Assembly: GCF_022267315.1 (NCBI RefSeq)
Contig: NZ_JAIKLE010000026.1
Location: forward strand, 1 to 64,000
Reading direction: 5' to 3'
From: Maribellus maritimus
GTDB lineage: Bacteria; Bacteroidota; Bacteroidia; Bacteroidales; Prolixibacteraceae
Length of the DNA stretch: 64,000 nucleotides
The notes beneath the pieces were generated by a model. The model was not told the DNA's origin and ran no database searches. It was given only the letters and a program-made list of their open reading frames with translations. The first letter of the stretch is position 1; the number at the start of each line of letters is the position of its first letter. Positions 46,482 to 56,211 of this stretch are shown in pieces. The position numbers were made by a program, and so were the translations under genes.

Positions 46482-48803
46482 ATGAACAATCATTTAAAAC
46501 TGGTTATCCGGGCCTTAATAAGGCAAAAAAAATTTCTGATTTTTTCTGTGGTTAGCCTTTCTTTGTGTATTTCATTGGTCATATTAACATCTGGCTACTA
46601 TTCTTTCGAAATAAGTTCCGATAAACATCAAAGCAAATACGACAGGATCTACCGTCTTGTAAACACTCCAAAAGATCAGGTTCGGCTTGATGAAAAATAT
46701 TACAACACGTTGTCGACCGATGTAAGTGGCATTGATAAAGTTTGTCGTGTTAACATATTTGGCTCAATGATAACATCAAATGATATCGTGTTGAGAATCA
46801 ATAATCTTGTAATAGCCGACTCATCATATTTCGACATATTCGATCACACTGTTGTTATGGGCTCCAAACCACATCTTCTTGATGCTCCAAACAAAATTGT
46901 TTTATCAAAATCGCTGGCCGGGACATTGTTTGGCAATGAAAATCCCCTTGGAAAACCGGTTAAAATAAATATGATTACAACCGCGTACGTTTCAGGCGTT
47001 ATTGAAGATCGAAAGGAGAAATCACATTTTAATTCCGATGCAATTGTTTCGTTATCTACAGAGAATCTGCCCTGGACCGGAGGAAACTTTGGTAACCAAA
47101 ACGGCACTTGGAAAGTCAAACTTTTCAGCTATTATTTATTATTGAATGAAAAAGCAGATGTTGCAAGTGTTACTGCTCAGATAAAAGAAACCTACAACTT
47201 CCCCTGGTATAGCTTCACACCCAATATTGAAATGCAACCCCTGAGTGATATTTTCACCAATAATGATTTCAGAGACGAACACATCAATCATCTTAACAAG
47301 CCGCTTACCTGGCTTTTATTTTTGATTACGTTAATCGTAATAATTATTGCCGGAATTAATTATATCAACCTCAGCTTATCGAATTTGAATAAGGAATCAA
47401 AAATGGTGAGCATTCTTAAAGTTAACGGCGCCCACAGGAATAACATGTTTTGGTATTATACTATGTCTGGAGGACTAGTAATTTTGCTATCCTTTTGTAT
47501 TTCCATTGCCTTATCCATTATTTTACTTCCCTATTTTAACCGGCTTACAGGAGCAGAAATCCAGCTGAATATTTTAACCAATTTCGCTTACTTAATACCG
47601 TTTTCCGGCATTATCGTTGTTCTGTTCATCATCATAATACTGTATCCTGCATGGTTGTTCTCAGGAACCAACCCGGTTAACTTGTTTCAAAAAAAATTAG
47701 CAGGGCAAATACGGCTAAGCTCATTTTCAAGAATATTACTAATCTTTCAGTTTACGGCGGCCATTGCCTTAATAGCTTCTGTTTTGATGATTTTTAAACA
47801 GATCAATTACGTAAAGAACAAAAATCCCGGGTTTGAAACAAGTTATCTTATTAAGCAAAACATACATTTTTCTGTAAAAAACACACAAACAATAAAAACC
47901 TATGCCGATGAACTATTAAAGAATGCCGGCATTTTAAAACTGGCTTTGTCAGAAGGAGTGCCACTGGGCATTCATTCTTTCAGTAATCAGGAAATAAATG
48001 GCCGCGACGTAAAATACAATCATATTGATTGCGATACAGCATTTTTTAATGTTTTGGACATGAAACTAGTTGCCGGAAGAACTTTTTTTGATTCAGACAA
48101 AAATGTGTGTATCGTAACAGAAAAGCTGGCCAAACAAAGTGGTTTCCGCGAGCCGCTTAATGAAAAAATGGGCGACAGCCAAATTATAGGAATAATAAAA
48201 GATTTTAATAGCATGTCGATGCATCAGGAGATAGACGGTGTTATGTTCAGGCCGTTGAGCAACTATATATCGAATGTTACCATCCGGATAAACGGAACCA
48301 ATATACCACAAACCATATCCGATATTCAGCAATCATGGAAAAAGTTTTTCCCCGAATATCCTTTCAACTACCAGTTCTACGATGACTTAATCGCGCAGCA
48401 GTACACTAAGGAACAAAAGCTTGCAGATTCAATAAGTATAATTGCAGGATTAGCTATGTTTTTATGCTGCCTGGGGTTGCTTGGATTGGTTTTAAACATG
48501 GTTGAAAACCGGATAAAAGAAATTGGCATTCGCAAAGTCAATGGCGCCAAAATATCGGAAATACTCGCAATGCTTAATAAAGACTTTGTAAAATGGGTAG
48601 GAATTGCCTTTGTTTTAGCTACGCCAATTTCCTGGGTTGCTATGAATAAATGGTTGGAAAACTTTGCCTACAAAACCAATTTAAGTTGGTGGATTTTCGC
48701 AATGGCTGGTGTGCTGGCATTGGGAATCGCGCTGCTAACCGTGAGTTGGCAGAGTTGGAAAGCAGCCACCCGGAATCCGGTGGAAGCGTTGCGGTATGAA
48801 TAA
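46482..48803 (+). CDS. FtsX/MacB-type ABC permease P13
   Basis: 773 residues. The first loop has lost its consensus almost completely (KESKMVSILKVNGAHRNN), whereas the second is canonical (KEIGIRKVNGAKISEI). Turn AGTLFGNENPLGKPV; domain 2 IIGIIKDFNSMSMHQEI. Cysteines in DKVCRV, HIDCDT and NVCIVTEK fall at places comparable with P10/P11, suggesting a distant kinship. Twenty bases follow P12 and 14 precede P14, so these three form one transcript segment. Confidence 0.93.
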   Translation: MNNHLKLVIRALIRQKKFLIFSVVSLSLCISLVILTSGYYSFEISSDKHQSKYDRIYRLVNTPKDQVRLDEKYYNTLSTDVSGIDKVCRVNIFGSMITSNDIVLRINNLVIADSSYFDIFDHTVVMGSKPHLLDAPNKIVLSKSLAGTLFGNENPLGKPVKINMITTAYVSGVIEDRKEKSHFNSDAIVSLSTENLPWTGGNFGNQNGTWKVKLFSYYLLLNEKADVASVTAQIKETYNFPWYSFTPNIEMQPLSDIFTNNDFRDEHINHLNKPLTWLLFLITLIVIIIAGINYINLSLSNLNKESKMVSILKVNGAHRNNMFWYYTMSGGLVILLSFCISIALSIILLPYFNRLTGAEIQLNILTNFAYLIPFSGIIVVLFIIIILYPAWLFSGTNPVNLFQKKLAGQIRLSSFSRILLIFQFTAAIALIASVLMIFKQINYVKNKNPGFETSYLIKQNIHFSVKNTQTIKTYADELLKNAGILKLALSEGVPLGIHSFSNQEINGRDVKYNHIDCDTAFFNVLDMKLVAGRTFFDSDKNVCIVTEKLAKQSGFREPLNEKMGDSQIIGIIKDFNSMSMHQEIDGVMFRPLSNYISNVTIRINGTNIPQTISDIQQSWKKFFPEYPFNYQFYDDLIAQQYTKEQKLADSISIIAGLAMFLCCLGLLGLVLNMVENRIKEIGIRKVNGAKISEILAMLNKDFVKWVGIAFVLATPISWVAMNKWLENFAYKTNLSWWIFAMAGVLALGIALLTVSWQSWKAATRNPVEALRYE

Positions 48804-48817
48804 AAAAACATAAAGTT

Positions 48818-51220
48818 ATGAGGAATATAGTATATACATTTCGGAACATTCTGAAGAATAAAACAAACTCAATAATTACAATTACGGGATTGTCTGTTGC
48901 GTTTGCCTGCCTTTTGCTGATTTTTCTTTACGTGACGCAGGAATTTAACTATAATAATTTCCATGCAAACAAAAACAATATTTTCAGGATTAACTACACT
49001 ATAAAATGGGTTGATGGTGGCACGACCAACTCAACACTTTTAAATCCGGAATTTTCACAAATACTAAAAGAAAAAGTTCCACAAGTAAAATACAGCACTG
49101 CATACCGAAGCGCACAAAAACAAACCATGAGTTTTGAACACCAAACCCTGGAGGAAACGTTAAGTATCACCGAACCTGACTTTTTTGATATGTTCAGCTT
49201 CAGGGTGCTTTACGGTAATCCAAATCAAATGCTAAAAAATCCGGATGAAGTGGTAATCACCAAAAGCCTCGCAGAAAAACTTTGTACAATTGGCAATCAC
49301 GATATTGAAGCGCTGTTGGGGAAAACGGTTACATTTATGAATACCGGAAACCAACCTTTTGTAATCAGCGGAATAATGGAAGATATTCCTAAAAATTCGA
49401 CACTTCAGTTTAACGCATTAATTCCCTATAAATATGAAGAACATTTTTCCACATCGCGCAATATGGTTGGAAACTCCACCATTTTTTACCAAACAAGCAA
49501 AATTGGCAACCTGGCAAATATTGAGGCACAAGTCAGTGCAGCTGTTCTGGATTACAATCAGGAATTGATTGAACGTTTTAAAGGTTACAAGGCTTTTGCC
49601 GATACAGATAAGCCTTTTCAACCTTTTACTATAAACCTTCAGGATACTCACCTTTCTGCCCTTCAATCTGATTATGAAATCAACAATAACAAAACAAGTT
49701 TATATGTTCTTTCTTCTATCGGATTATTAATCCTGGTTATTGCATCCGGCAATTTCATTATGCTAACTCTTGGCCAGGTTTTCCGGAAAGTAGGTGAAGT
49801 TAGAATTCGCAGTACGCTGGGCGCAGGGAAAATAAATATTTTTGGCATTTTCTTTTCAGAGAGTCTTATATTGTCTTTTACTGCATTTACACTTGGCACT
49901 GTTCTCTGTTACCTGCTCTTACCAACCTTTAAAACATTGGCGCCCAATAAAATTTTCATCAATTTAATTCATCTTCCCAAAGTTATTCTTTTTGTTGTTG
50001 GGTGTTTACTCCTTATTTCTTTCTCAACCAGTATTACACCTGTATTTAAGCTAAACAATATTAAACCCAATTTATTACCATCTAAAAAGCTCCATCATGG
50101 AAAAGGGAACAATGTTACCCGGATTCTCGTCACGCTGCAATATGGATTATCTATTTTACTTATTATCCTCGCAGTATCGGTTATCCGTCAAACCAACTAC
50201 ATGAAACATGTGAGCCTCGGTTTTCCGTCAGAAAACATTATTAACCTTCGTACCTACCATTTAAGCGCCAGTGAAAAAACAGCCTTGCGTGATCAATTGG
50301 CACGTTTTCCCGGAATTTCAGATTTCACATTTACAGACCGGGATTATACGGGAGGAAGATCATCTGACGGAGTTAGAAAAAGCAATGGGGACAACATTGA
50401 AACAAGGATATTAAACGTTGACAACAACTATATCGAAACACTTGGTTTAAAGCTTGTTGCAGGAAACAACTTTAATGAATTGAGTAGCAATGGCAACTCT
50501 GTTATCGTGAATGAAAAACTTCTTGCTGCCCTGGAAAGGAATGAAGATGCAATCGGGAGCACCATTATGATGAGTGGAGAAAATTACAGGATTATTGGTG
50601 TAGTCAAAGATTTCCATTACGATTCTATGAAAGAAGAAATAATGCCACTAATGTTACGCCAACAGACAAATAATTTAAACAGGGGCAATTTTATTTTTAT
50701 TAAATACCAACCTCAACAATTGGCATCATTGCTACCATTTATTAGGAATACCTGGAAAAAAATCACCCCGGATAAAGAACTCGACCTTAATTTCTGGGAT
50801 GAGCAGTTGAGCAATCGCTACCAGAACGAAGAGCGATGGAGCCAAATTATAGGATATGCAGCCATTATCGCCATCATAATATCTTCGATAGGCCTTTTCG
50901 GATTAACTTTAATGACGGTCAACACACGCAAAAAAGAAATCGGTATTCGTAAAATAAACGGTGCCAGGGTTGGAGAAGTGATAACAATGTTAAACAAAGA
51001 TTTCGTGAAATGGGTAGGTTTTGCATTCGTGATTGCCACTCCTCTGGCATATTATGCCATGTACAAATGGCTCGAAAATTTTGCGTACAAAACCAGTTTA
51101 AGCTGGTGGATTTTTGCTTTGGCCGGAGTGCTGGCATTGTGTATTGCGTTGCTTACGGTTAGCTGGCAAAGCTGGAGGGCTGCAACGAGAAATCCGGTGG
51201 AAGCATTGCGTTATGAATAA
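48818..51220 (+). CDS. FtsX/MacB-type ABC permease P14
   Basis: 800 residues. In the first domain the FGxxNPVGK turn is replaced by a longer stretch (KLCTIGNHDIEALLGKTV). First loop RKVGEVRIRSTLGAGKINI, second KEIGIRKINGARVGEV. Domain 2 carries DRDYTGGRSSDGV and IIGVVKDFHYDSMKEEI. The module is consensus apart from ALCIALL for ALGIALL. A strong palindrome lies in the spacer that follows. Confidence 0.93.
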   Translation: MRNIVYTFRNILKNKTNSIITITGLSVAFACLLLIFLYVTQEFNYNNFHANKNNIFRINYTIKWVDGGTTNSTLLNPEFSQILKEKVPQVKYSTAYRSAQKQTMSFEHQTLEETLSITEPDFFDMFSFRVLYGNPNQMLKNPDEVVITKSLAEKLCTIGNHDIEALLGKTVTFMNTGNQPFVISGIMEDIPKNSTLQFNALIPYKYEEHFSTSRNMVGNSTIFYQTSKIGNLANIEAQVSAAVLDYNQELIERFKGYKAFADTDKPFQPFTINLQDTHLSALQSDYEINNNKTSLYVLSSIGLLILVIASGNFIMLTLGQVFRKVGEVRIRSTLGAGKINIFGIFFSESLILSFTAFTLGTVLCYLLLPTFKTLAPNKIFINLIHLPKVILFVVGCLLLISFSTSITPVFKLNNIKPNLLPSKKLHHGKGNNVTRILVTLQYGLSILLIILAVSVIRQTNYMKHVSLGFPSENIINLRTYHLSASEKTALRDQLARFPGISDFTFTDRDYTGGRSSDGVRKSNGDNIETRILNVDNNYIETLGLKLVAGNNFNELSSNGNSVIVNEKLLAALERNEDAIGSTIMMSGENYRIIGVVKDFHYDSMKEEIMPLMLRQQTNNLNRGNFIFIKYQPQQLASLLPFIRNTWKKITPDKELDLNFWDEQLSNRYQNEERWSQIIGYAAIIAIIISSIGLFGLTLMTVNTRKKEIGIRKINGARVGEVITMLNKDFVKWVGFAFVIATPLAYYAMYKWLENFAYKTSLSWWIFALAGVLALCIALLTVSWQSWRAATRNPVEALRYE

Positions 51221-51231
51221 AAGCACTCTTT

Positions 51232-51255
51232 AACTTCCCCCGAGGGGGCAAAGTT
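51232..51255. repeat. Palindrome between P14 and P15
   Basis: AACTT-CCCCC-GA-GGGGG-CA-AAGTT is a near-perfect palindrome directly after the P14 stop, of the same C-run/G-run kind as those flanking the DUF559 cassette. It sits just before P15; an in-frame TTG at 51255 falls at its edge and is unlikely to be a start. Confidence 0.55.
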
Positions 51256-51287
51256 TGAGAACAAATGATAAACTTAAAAATTTAAAG

Positions 51288-53762
51288 ATGTTAAAATCAC
51301 TTATTATATCATACCTGAGAAATTTAATGAAGAATTATAAAAGTACACTTATCAATATTTTGGGGCTCGTTGTCAGCCTTACCTGTGGGTTGGTCATTTT
51401 TACCAAAATATATTATGAACTTAGTTTCGACAAATATCACACAAATGCGGAAACTACCTATCGGATTATCAGGCAAACAAAAGGGCTGGGACTGGGGCTG
51501 GAAGCAGGGGAATTTGAATACCGGAATGCGGTTTATGGTGCTTTTCCCGGTACAATAAAAGATGAAATTCCTGAACTTAAAAACGTGGTTCCTGTTTATC
51601 CGCAGGGTGGACTATTAGTTGGAGTTCCCGATGAATCGAACGCAAACGATACGGAACTTTTCAAACTGGAAAACCAACGCGCAGTTTTTACTACCCCTTC
51701 CTATTTTGATGTATTCGATTTCAAAAACAAAGACTTTGAATGGATTTACGGCGCTCCGTCCTCCTCACTTTCTGAACCATTTTCAGTTGTTTTAAGCGAG
51801 CAACTTGCCACCCGGCTTTTTGGAGACGAAAATCCTGTGGGCAAAACGCTGAAAATATTCGACCACCCTTTTTCCATTTCCGGTTTGGTAACTGATATTC
51901 CAACCAACTCCGATTTCCCGTTCCAGATGTACATTTCCAACAGTTCGCTGGAAAGAATGTTTCCGGGCATGTCGAATGACTGGGGTGGCCTGGGAGGACA
52001 GGAATGTTTTGTGGTACTCAAAAATCCATCACAAAAAGATTTGATTGAGCAGAAAATTAGTGAAATACATGCTCAGCACGTTTCCAAAGAAATTGCTGAA
52101 AACCGGGTATTTAAACTTCAGCCCTTGGGCGATATACATTACGACACCAGGTTTACCAACTACAATAACAGGATTGTAAGCAAAGATACGATTGTTACTC
52201 TCGGATTCATCGGGCTCTTTTTGCTGATAATGGCCTGTGCGAACTACGCAAATCTCTCGCTGGCCCGGTCGAAATACCGTGCACGCGAAGTGGGAGTAAG
52301 AAAAATAATGGGAGGTAAACGCTGGCATCTGGTATTCCAGTTTTTTGGCGAGTCAGTGGTTCTTACAACTTTTTCAATACTTTTCGCATTGCTGCTGAGC
52401 AAATTGGCTATTCTGTTTTTATATAACCTATTCGGAATTCCGCAAAATTTTGCTCCGCCGTTTAATTTTATCACGGTTTTGGTGCTGCTGGCATTTGTTA
52501 TTTTGGTCGCCTTGTTAAGCAGCGGTTATCCCTCATTGCTGTTGTCCGCATCACGGCCGGTGGATTTAGTAAAAAGCGGATTTGAAATTTCTCAAAAAGG
52601 CGTGGCAACTTTTACAAAAAGTATGGTAATTGTGCAATTTACGATTTCGTTGTTAATGATAATCGGAACAATTTCTCTGTACCGGCAGTACCGGTTTCTT
52701 TTAAATTCTGATATGGGATTTGATAAAGTGGCTGTGTTTAATGTACCCATACCCACAGACGACGAGACTTTGATGAAACGATTTAGATCTGCTTTAATGG
52801 AAAACCCGTCGATTGAAGATGTTAGCTTTACCAATTCTCATCCGGCCCAGGATGCAGGAAATTTTAATGACATTTCCACATTTTCAAACGGAAACAGTAT
52901 TACACTTACAGCGCATCGGGCAGTTGCCGACACATCCTATCTGGAAACCTACGGATTACAGCTGGTTGCCGGAGAGAATTTCAAACTGAGAGATTCCTCT
53001 AGGAGTATAATCATAAACGAGGAACTCGCCAAACAATTCAATTTCACATCGCCGGTTGATGCCCTGGGCAAAGAAGTTAGAACCTATTTTGATGGGGGAA
53101 ACAGAAGATACACAGTATGCGGAGTAGTAAAAGATTATCACTACGAATCGTTTCATAACAAAATACGCCCAGCCTTTTTAATACAGAAATTGAATCGTTC
53201 GCGAGTTGCCGGAATCCGAATGGTTACAGATAATAACACCGGCAACAGTAACTTTAACCAAATTCGTAATGTGCTGGCATATACTGAAAACACCTGGAGA
53301 TCCATCTTTCAGAACGAATATTATGAATATGAGTTTGTTGAAGACAGAATCGCAGCGAACTATGCCAGCGAGGAAAATGCATCGAATTTAATAAATCTGT
53401 TTGCAATAATTACTATCATTATCAGCTGCCTAGGCATTTTTGGACTGGCCTTGTATTCCAGCGAAAAACGCTCAAAAGAGATTGGTATTCGTAAAATAAA
53501 CGGAGCCAAAATTTCGGAAGTTATGATAATGCTAAATAAAGACCTTGTAAAATGGGTCATTATTGCTTTCCTCATTTCGAGCCCCATAGCATTTTATGTA
53601 ATGCACAAATGGCTCGAGAACTTTGCATACAAAACCAGTTTAAGTTGGTGGGTATTTGCTGCTTCAGGAATTTTGGTTCTAGCAATTGCATTGCTGACAG
53701 TAAGCTGGCAAAGCTGGCGGGCTGCAACAAAAAATCCGGTTGAAGCACTTCGATATGAGTGA
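51288..53762 (+). CDS. FtsX/MacB-type ABC permease P15
   Basis: 824 residues, the longest intact copy. The ATG at 51288 (MLKSLIISYLRNLMKNYK) gives the family N-terminus; a TTG 33 bases upstream lies in a palindrome. Extra length is in domain 1 (around GLGLGLEAGEFEYRN and PDESNANDTELFKLENQ). The first loop retains the MacB-like form RAREVGVRKIMGGKRWHLVF; the second is KEIGIRKINGAKISEV. Turn ATRLFGDENPVGKTL; domain 2 VCGVVKDYHYESFHNKI. The module has WWVFAASGILVLAIALL. Confidence 0.93.
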   Translation: MLKSLIISYLRNLMKNYKSTLINILGLVVSLTCGLVIFTKIYYELSFDKYHTNAETTYRIIRQTKGLGLGLEAGEFEYRNAVYGAFPGTIKDEIPELKNVVPVYPQGGLLVGVPDESNANDTELFKLENQRAVFTTPSYFDVFDFKNKDFEWIYGAPSSSLSEPFSVVLSEQLATRLFGDENPVGKTLKIFDHPFSISGLVTDIPTNSDFPFQMYISNSSLERMFPGMSNDWGGLGGQECFVVLKNPSQKDLIEQKISEIHAQHVSKEIAENRVFKLQPLGDIHYDTRFTNYNNRIVSKDTIVTLGFIGLFLLIMACANYANLSLARSKYRAREVGVRKIMGGKRWHLVFQFFGESVVLTTFSILFALLLSKLAILFLYNLFGIPQNFAPPFNFITVLVLLAFVILVALLSSGYPSLLLSASRPVDLVKSGFEISQKGVATFTKSMVIVQFTISLLMIIGTISLYRQYRFLLNSDMGFDKVAVFNVPIPTDDETLMKRFRSALMENPSIEDVSFTNSHPAQDAGNFNDISTFSNGNSITLTAHRAVADTSYLETYGLQLVAGENFKLRDSSRSIIINEELAKQFNFTSPVDALGKEVRTYFDGGNRRYTVCGVVKDYHYESFHNKIRPAFLIQKLNRSRVAGIRMVTDNNTGNSNFNQIRNVLAYTENTWRSIFQNEYYEYEFVEDRIAANYASEENASNLINLFAIITIIISCLGIFGLALYSSEKRSKEIGIRKINGAKISEVMIMLNKDLVKWVIIAFLISSPIAFYVMHKWLENFAYKTSLSWWVFAASGILVLAIALLTVSWQSWRAATKNPVEALRYE

Positions 53763-53786
53763 CACTAATTAGTGCTCAGATATGAA
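53763..53786 (+). repeat. Palindrome plus ghost tail between P15 and P16
   Basis: CACTAATTAGTG (53763-53774), a perfect palindrome directly after the P15 stop, runs into GTGCTCAGATATGAA (V-L-R-Y-E), the relic of another permease end. The same order, palindrome then tail relic, is seen before P18. Confidence 0.55.
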
Positions 53787-53816
53787 AAAAAACGAAACAA
53801 CAGCAACTAACAAGTT

Positions 53817-56195
53817 ATGGTTATACAACACTTAAGACAAACTATTCGATTCTTTTTAAAAGATAAAAACTATTTCATTATAAATACAATCGGATTTTCG
53901 ATTGTGTTAACGATTGTACTTCTGGTATCATTCTGGGTCATTCATGAAAAATCATTTGATAATTTTCATCAAAAACGAAAGAATATCTACAGGATAGTCG
54001 AAAAAACTTATTTCCCGGGAGAGGAAATCTCCTACAGCTCGTCTATTCCGGAATGGATGGTTAACGTCTTCGAAAAGGAAATTCCGGAAATCGAAGCATC
54101 AACCTCTTTATCGTGGGCTTCCAACTTTGTTGCTTCTGCAGAAGAAAGGAATATTGAGATTAACAATGTACTGTATGCTGATAATAAAATATTCAGGATT
54201 CTAACTTTCACCCAAGTAGCAGGAAGTCTTGAAAATGCACTTAGTCAACCCTACACTGCAGTAATAACAGAAAATACTGCACAAAAATTTTTCCCGAATG
54301 AAAATCCGGTGGGTAAAACAATTAAAAACCAAAATGACCAAAGTTATTTAGTAACAGCAGTAGTAAAAACTTTCCCTCAAAACTCACACATTCAGTTCAA
54401 CATGCTGCTATCAATGAAAGAAAGAGAAGCTGGTTGGAACATTGAAAACGACTACAATCATATTGCTTCTACATACGTTCTATTAAAATCTGATATTCCA
54501 CCTTCATCTCTTAATAAAAAGCTAAAGGCTTTTGTTGAAAGGCACATGCCAAAGATGGGAAATGAGGTCACTTTTGAATTACAGGCAATTTCAGATGTAC
54601 ACCTTAAGTCTGTTCACATTAGTCATGAAAGTATAAACTGGTTTAAATACGATAACCGATACCTGACCATCTATCTATTAACTGCCTTTTTGATCCTCAT
54701 CATTGTCTCCGCAAATTTTGTCAATCTTTCAATAGCAAATTTGTCAAAAAGACACCGGGAATTAAGTGTTAAAAAAATTATAGGTTCAGGGAAAACTGCA
54801 TTAATCTTTCAATTTATTATTGAGACTGTTATGCTATTGGTCGTCTCCTCAATTTTTGCAGCTGTTTTTCTTCACTTTACAACCCCTATCTTTGAAAATT
54901 TCTTCGTTAGGGGACAACATATACTTATAAATAAATGGTACTATGCAGCCTTGTTCATGCTGGCAATATGCATTTTTATTGTATTGTTGGCATGTTTCTA
55001 TCCTGTACTTATATTGTCGTCGCTCACTCCAATAGAAACCCTTCGGAACAAATTCACCCCCGGTAACAAGGGTGAAAAAACACGCATGTCGCTTACCATT
55101 GGTCAGTTTGGAATTGCCATTGCACTTATTGTTTCACTCGTTATGATTAACAAACAGGTACGTTATATTGCCTCAACAAATCTTGGTTATAACCCCGACC
55201 TTACGGTGATATTGCCTTCAAACGATTACATATCGGCGCACCTTCATGTTGTAAAGGAAGATTTGCTCCGAAATCCATTAATAAAAGGGGTTACCTATTC
55301 CAATACTGATTTTGCTCAGGATGAATGGGGAAATGGTTATGCGTATGAAGGACAACCGGAAAATAAACGACAAAAATCAAACTATATAATAGTTGACAAT
55401 GATTTTATTGACGTGTACGGTATCCAAATGGCCAGAGGTAATAACTTTTCATCAGATATAATCAAAAATAAAAATATTCAGGCTTTTATTATCAATGAGA
55501 CACTAGCCAAACAATTAAATTGTGAAGACCCCATTGGGAAAAAATTTAGGATGTACAATACAGATTGGGGTGAAATTGTTGGAATTACTGAGGATTTCAA
55601 CTTTCAATCGTTACACCAGTCAATAGGACCTCTGGTTTTGGCAAGGGGGGTGATTGGTTACGGTAAAATTTCGGTAAAAATAAATAGTAAAAATATTCAG
55701 AAAACATTGAAGTTTCTTGAATCGAAATGGTCTGAATATGAACCTGAGCATTCATTTACCTATTCCTTTTTGGATCAGGAACTGACTCAGTTTTATAAAA
55801 AGGAAAGCAACTCTGTAAAAGTTTTTGCTGTACTTACCTTGCTTTCTGTGCTCCTGTCGGTAATGGGGCTTTTTGGAATAGTCTCATATATGGTAGAAAA
55901 GCGTGTAAAAGAAATCGGTATTCGAAAAGTCAACGGCGCCAAAATCTCAGAGATATTATCTATGCTCAACAAAGACTTTGTAAAATGGGTATTCATTGCT
56001 TTTGTTATGGCAACACCGATTGCCTGGTATGCAATGAATAAATGGCTCGAGAACTTTGCATACAAAACCAGTTTAAGTTGGTGGGTATTTGCTTTAGCCG
56101 GTGTGCTGGCTTTGGGAATTGCGTTGTTAACGGTTAGTTGGCAAAGCTGGAGAGCTGCAACGCGAAACCCGGTTGAGGCACTTCGATATGAATAA
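53817..56195 (+). CDS. FtsX/MacB-type ABC permease P16
   Basis: 792 residues. Helix 1 TIGFSIVLTIVLLVSFWVI is followed by EKSFDNFHQKRKNIYRIVEK. First loop KRHRELSVKKIIGSGKTAL, second KEIGIRKVNGAKISEI. Turn AQKFFPNENPVGKTI; domain 2 has NTDFAQDEWGNGYAYEG and IVGITEDFNFQSLHQSIGP. The C-terminal module is essentially the consensus of the whole array and can serve as reference. P17 starts 16 bases after its stop. Confidence 0.93.
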   Translation: MVIQHLRQTIRFFLKDKNYFIINTIGFSIVLTIVLLVSFWVIHEKSFDNFHQKRKNIYRIVEKTYFPGEEISYSSSIPEWMVNVFEKEIPEIEASTSLSWASNFVASAEERNIEINNVLYADNKIFRILTFTQVAGSLENALSQPYTAVITENTAQKFFPNENPVGKTIKNQNDQSYLVTAVVKTFPQNSHIQFNMLLSMKEREAGWNIENDYNHIASTYVLLKSDIPPSSLNKKLKAFVERHMPKMGNEVTFELQAISDVHLKSVHISHESINWFKYDNRYLTIYLLTAFLILIIVSANFVNLSIANLSKRHRELSVKKIIGSGKTALIFQFIIETVMLLVVSSIFAAVFLHFTTPIFENFFVRGQHILINKWYYAALFMLAICIFIVLLACFYPVLILSSLTPIETLRNKFTPGNKGEKTRMSLTIGQFGIAIALIVSLVMINKQVRYIASTNLGYNPDLTVILPSNDYISAHLHVVKEDLLRNPLIKGVTYSNTDFAQDEWGNGYAYEGQPENKRQKSNYIIVDNDFIDVYGIQMARGNNFSSDIIKNKNIQAFIINETLAKQLNCEDPIGKKFRMYNTDWGEIVGITEDFNFQSLHQSIGPLVLARGVIGYGKISVKINSKNIQKTLKFLESKWSEYEPEHSFTYSFLDQELTQFYKKESNSVKVFAVLTLLSVLLSVMGLFGIVSYMVEKRVKEIGIRKVNGAKISEILSMLNKDFVKWVFIAFVMATPIAWYAMNKWLENFAYKTSLSWWVFALAGVLALGIALLTVSWQSWRAATRNPVEALRYE

Positions 56196-56211
56196 TTAAA
56201 CAAATAAAGCC

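Noticed and set aside
25829-56203. Recurring antisense ORFs over the permease 3' ends with similar translations (for example at 26329-26745, 31407-31691, 46152-46469, 55793-56203)
   Set aside because: Their similarity follows from the conserved sense-strand module read in reverse; they lack starts or leaders of their own and do not avoid overlap. They are shadows.
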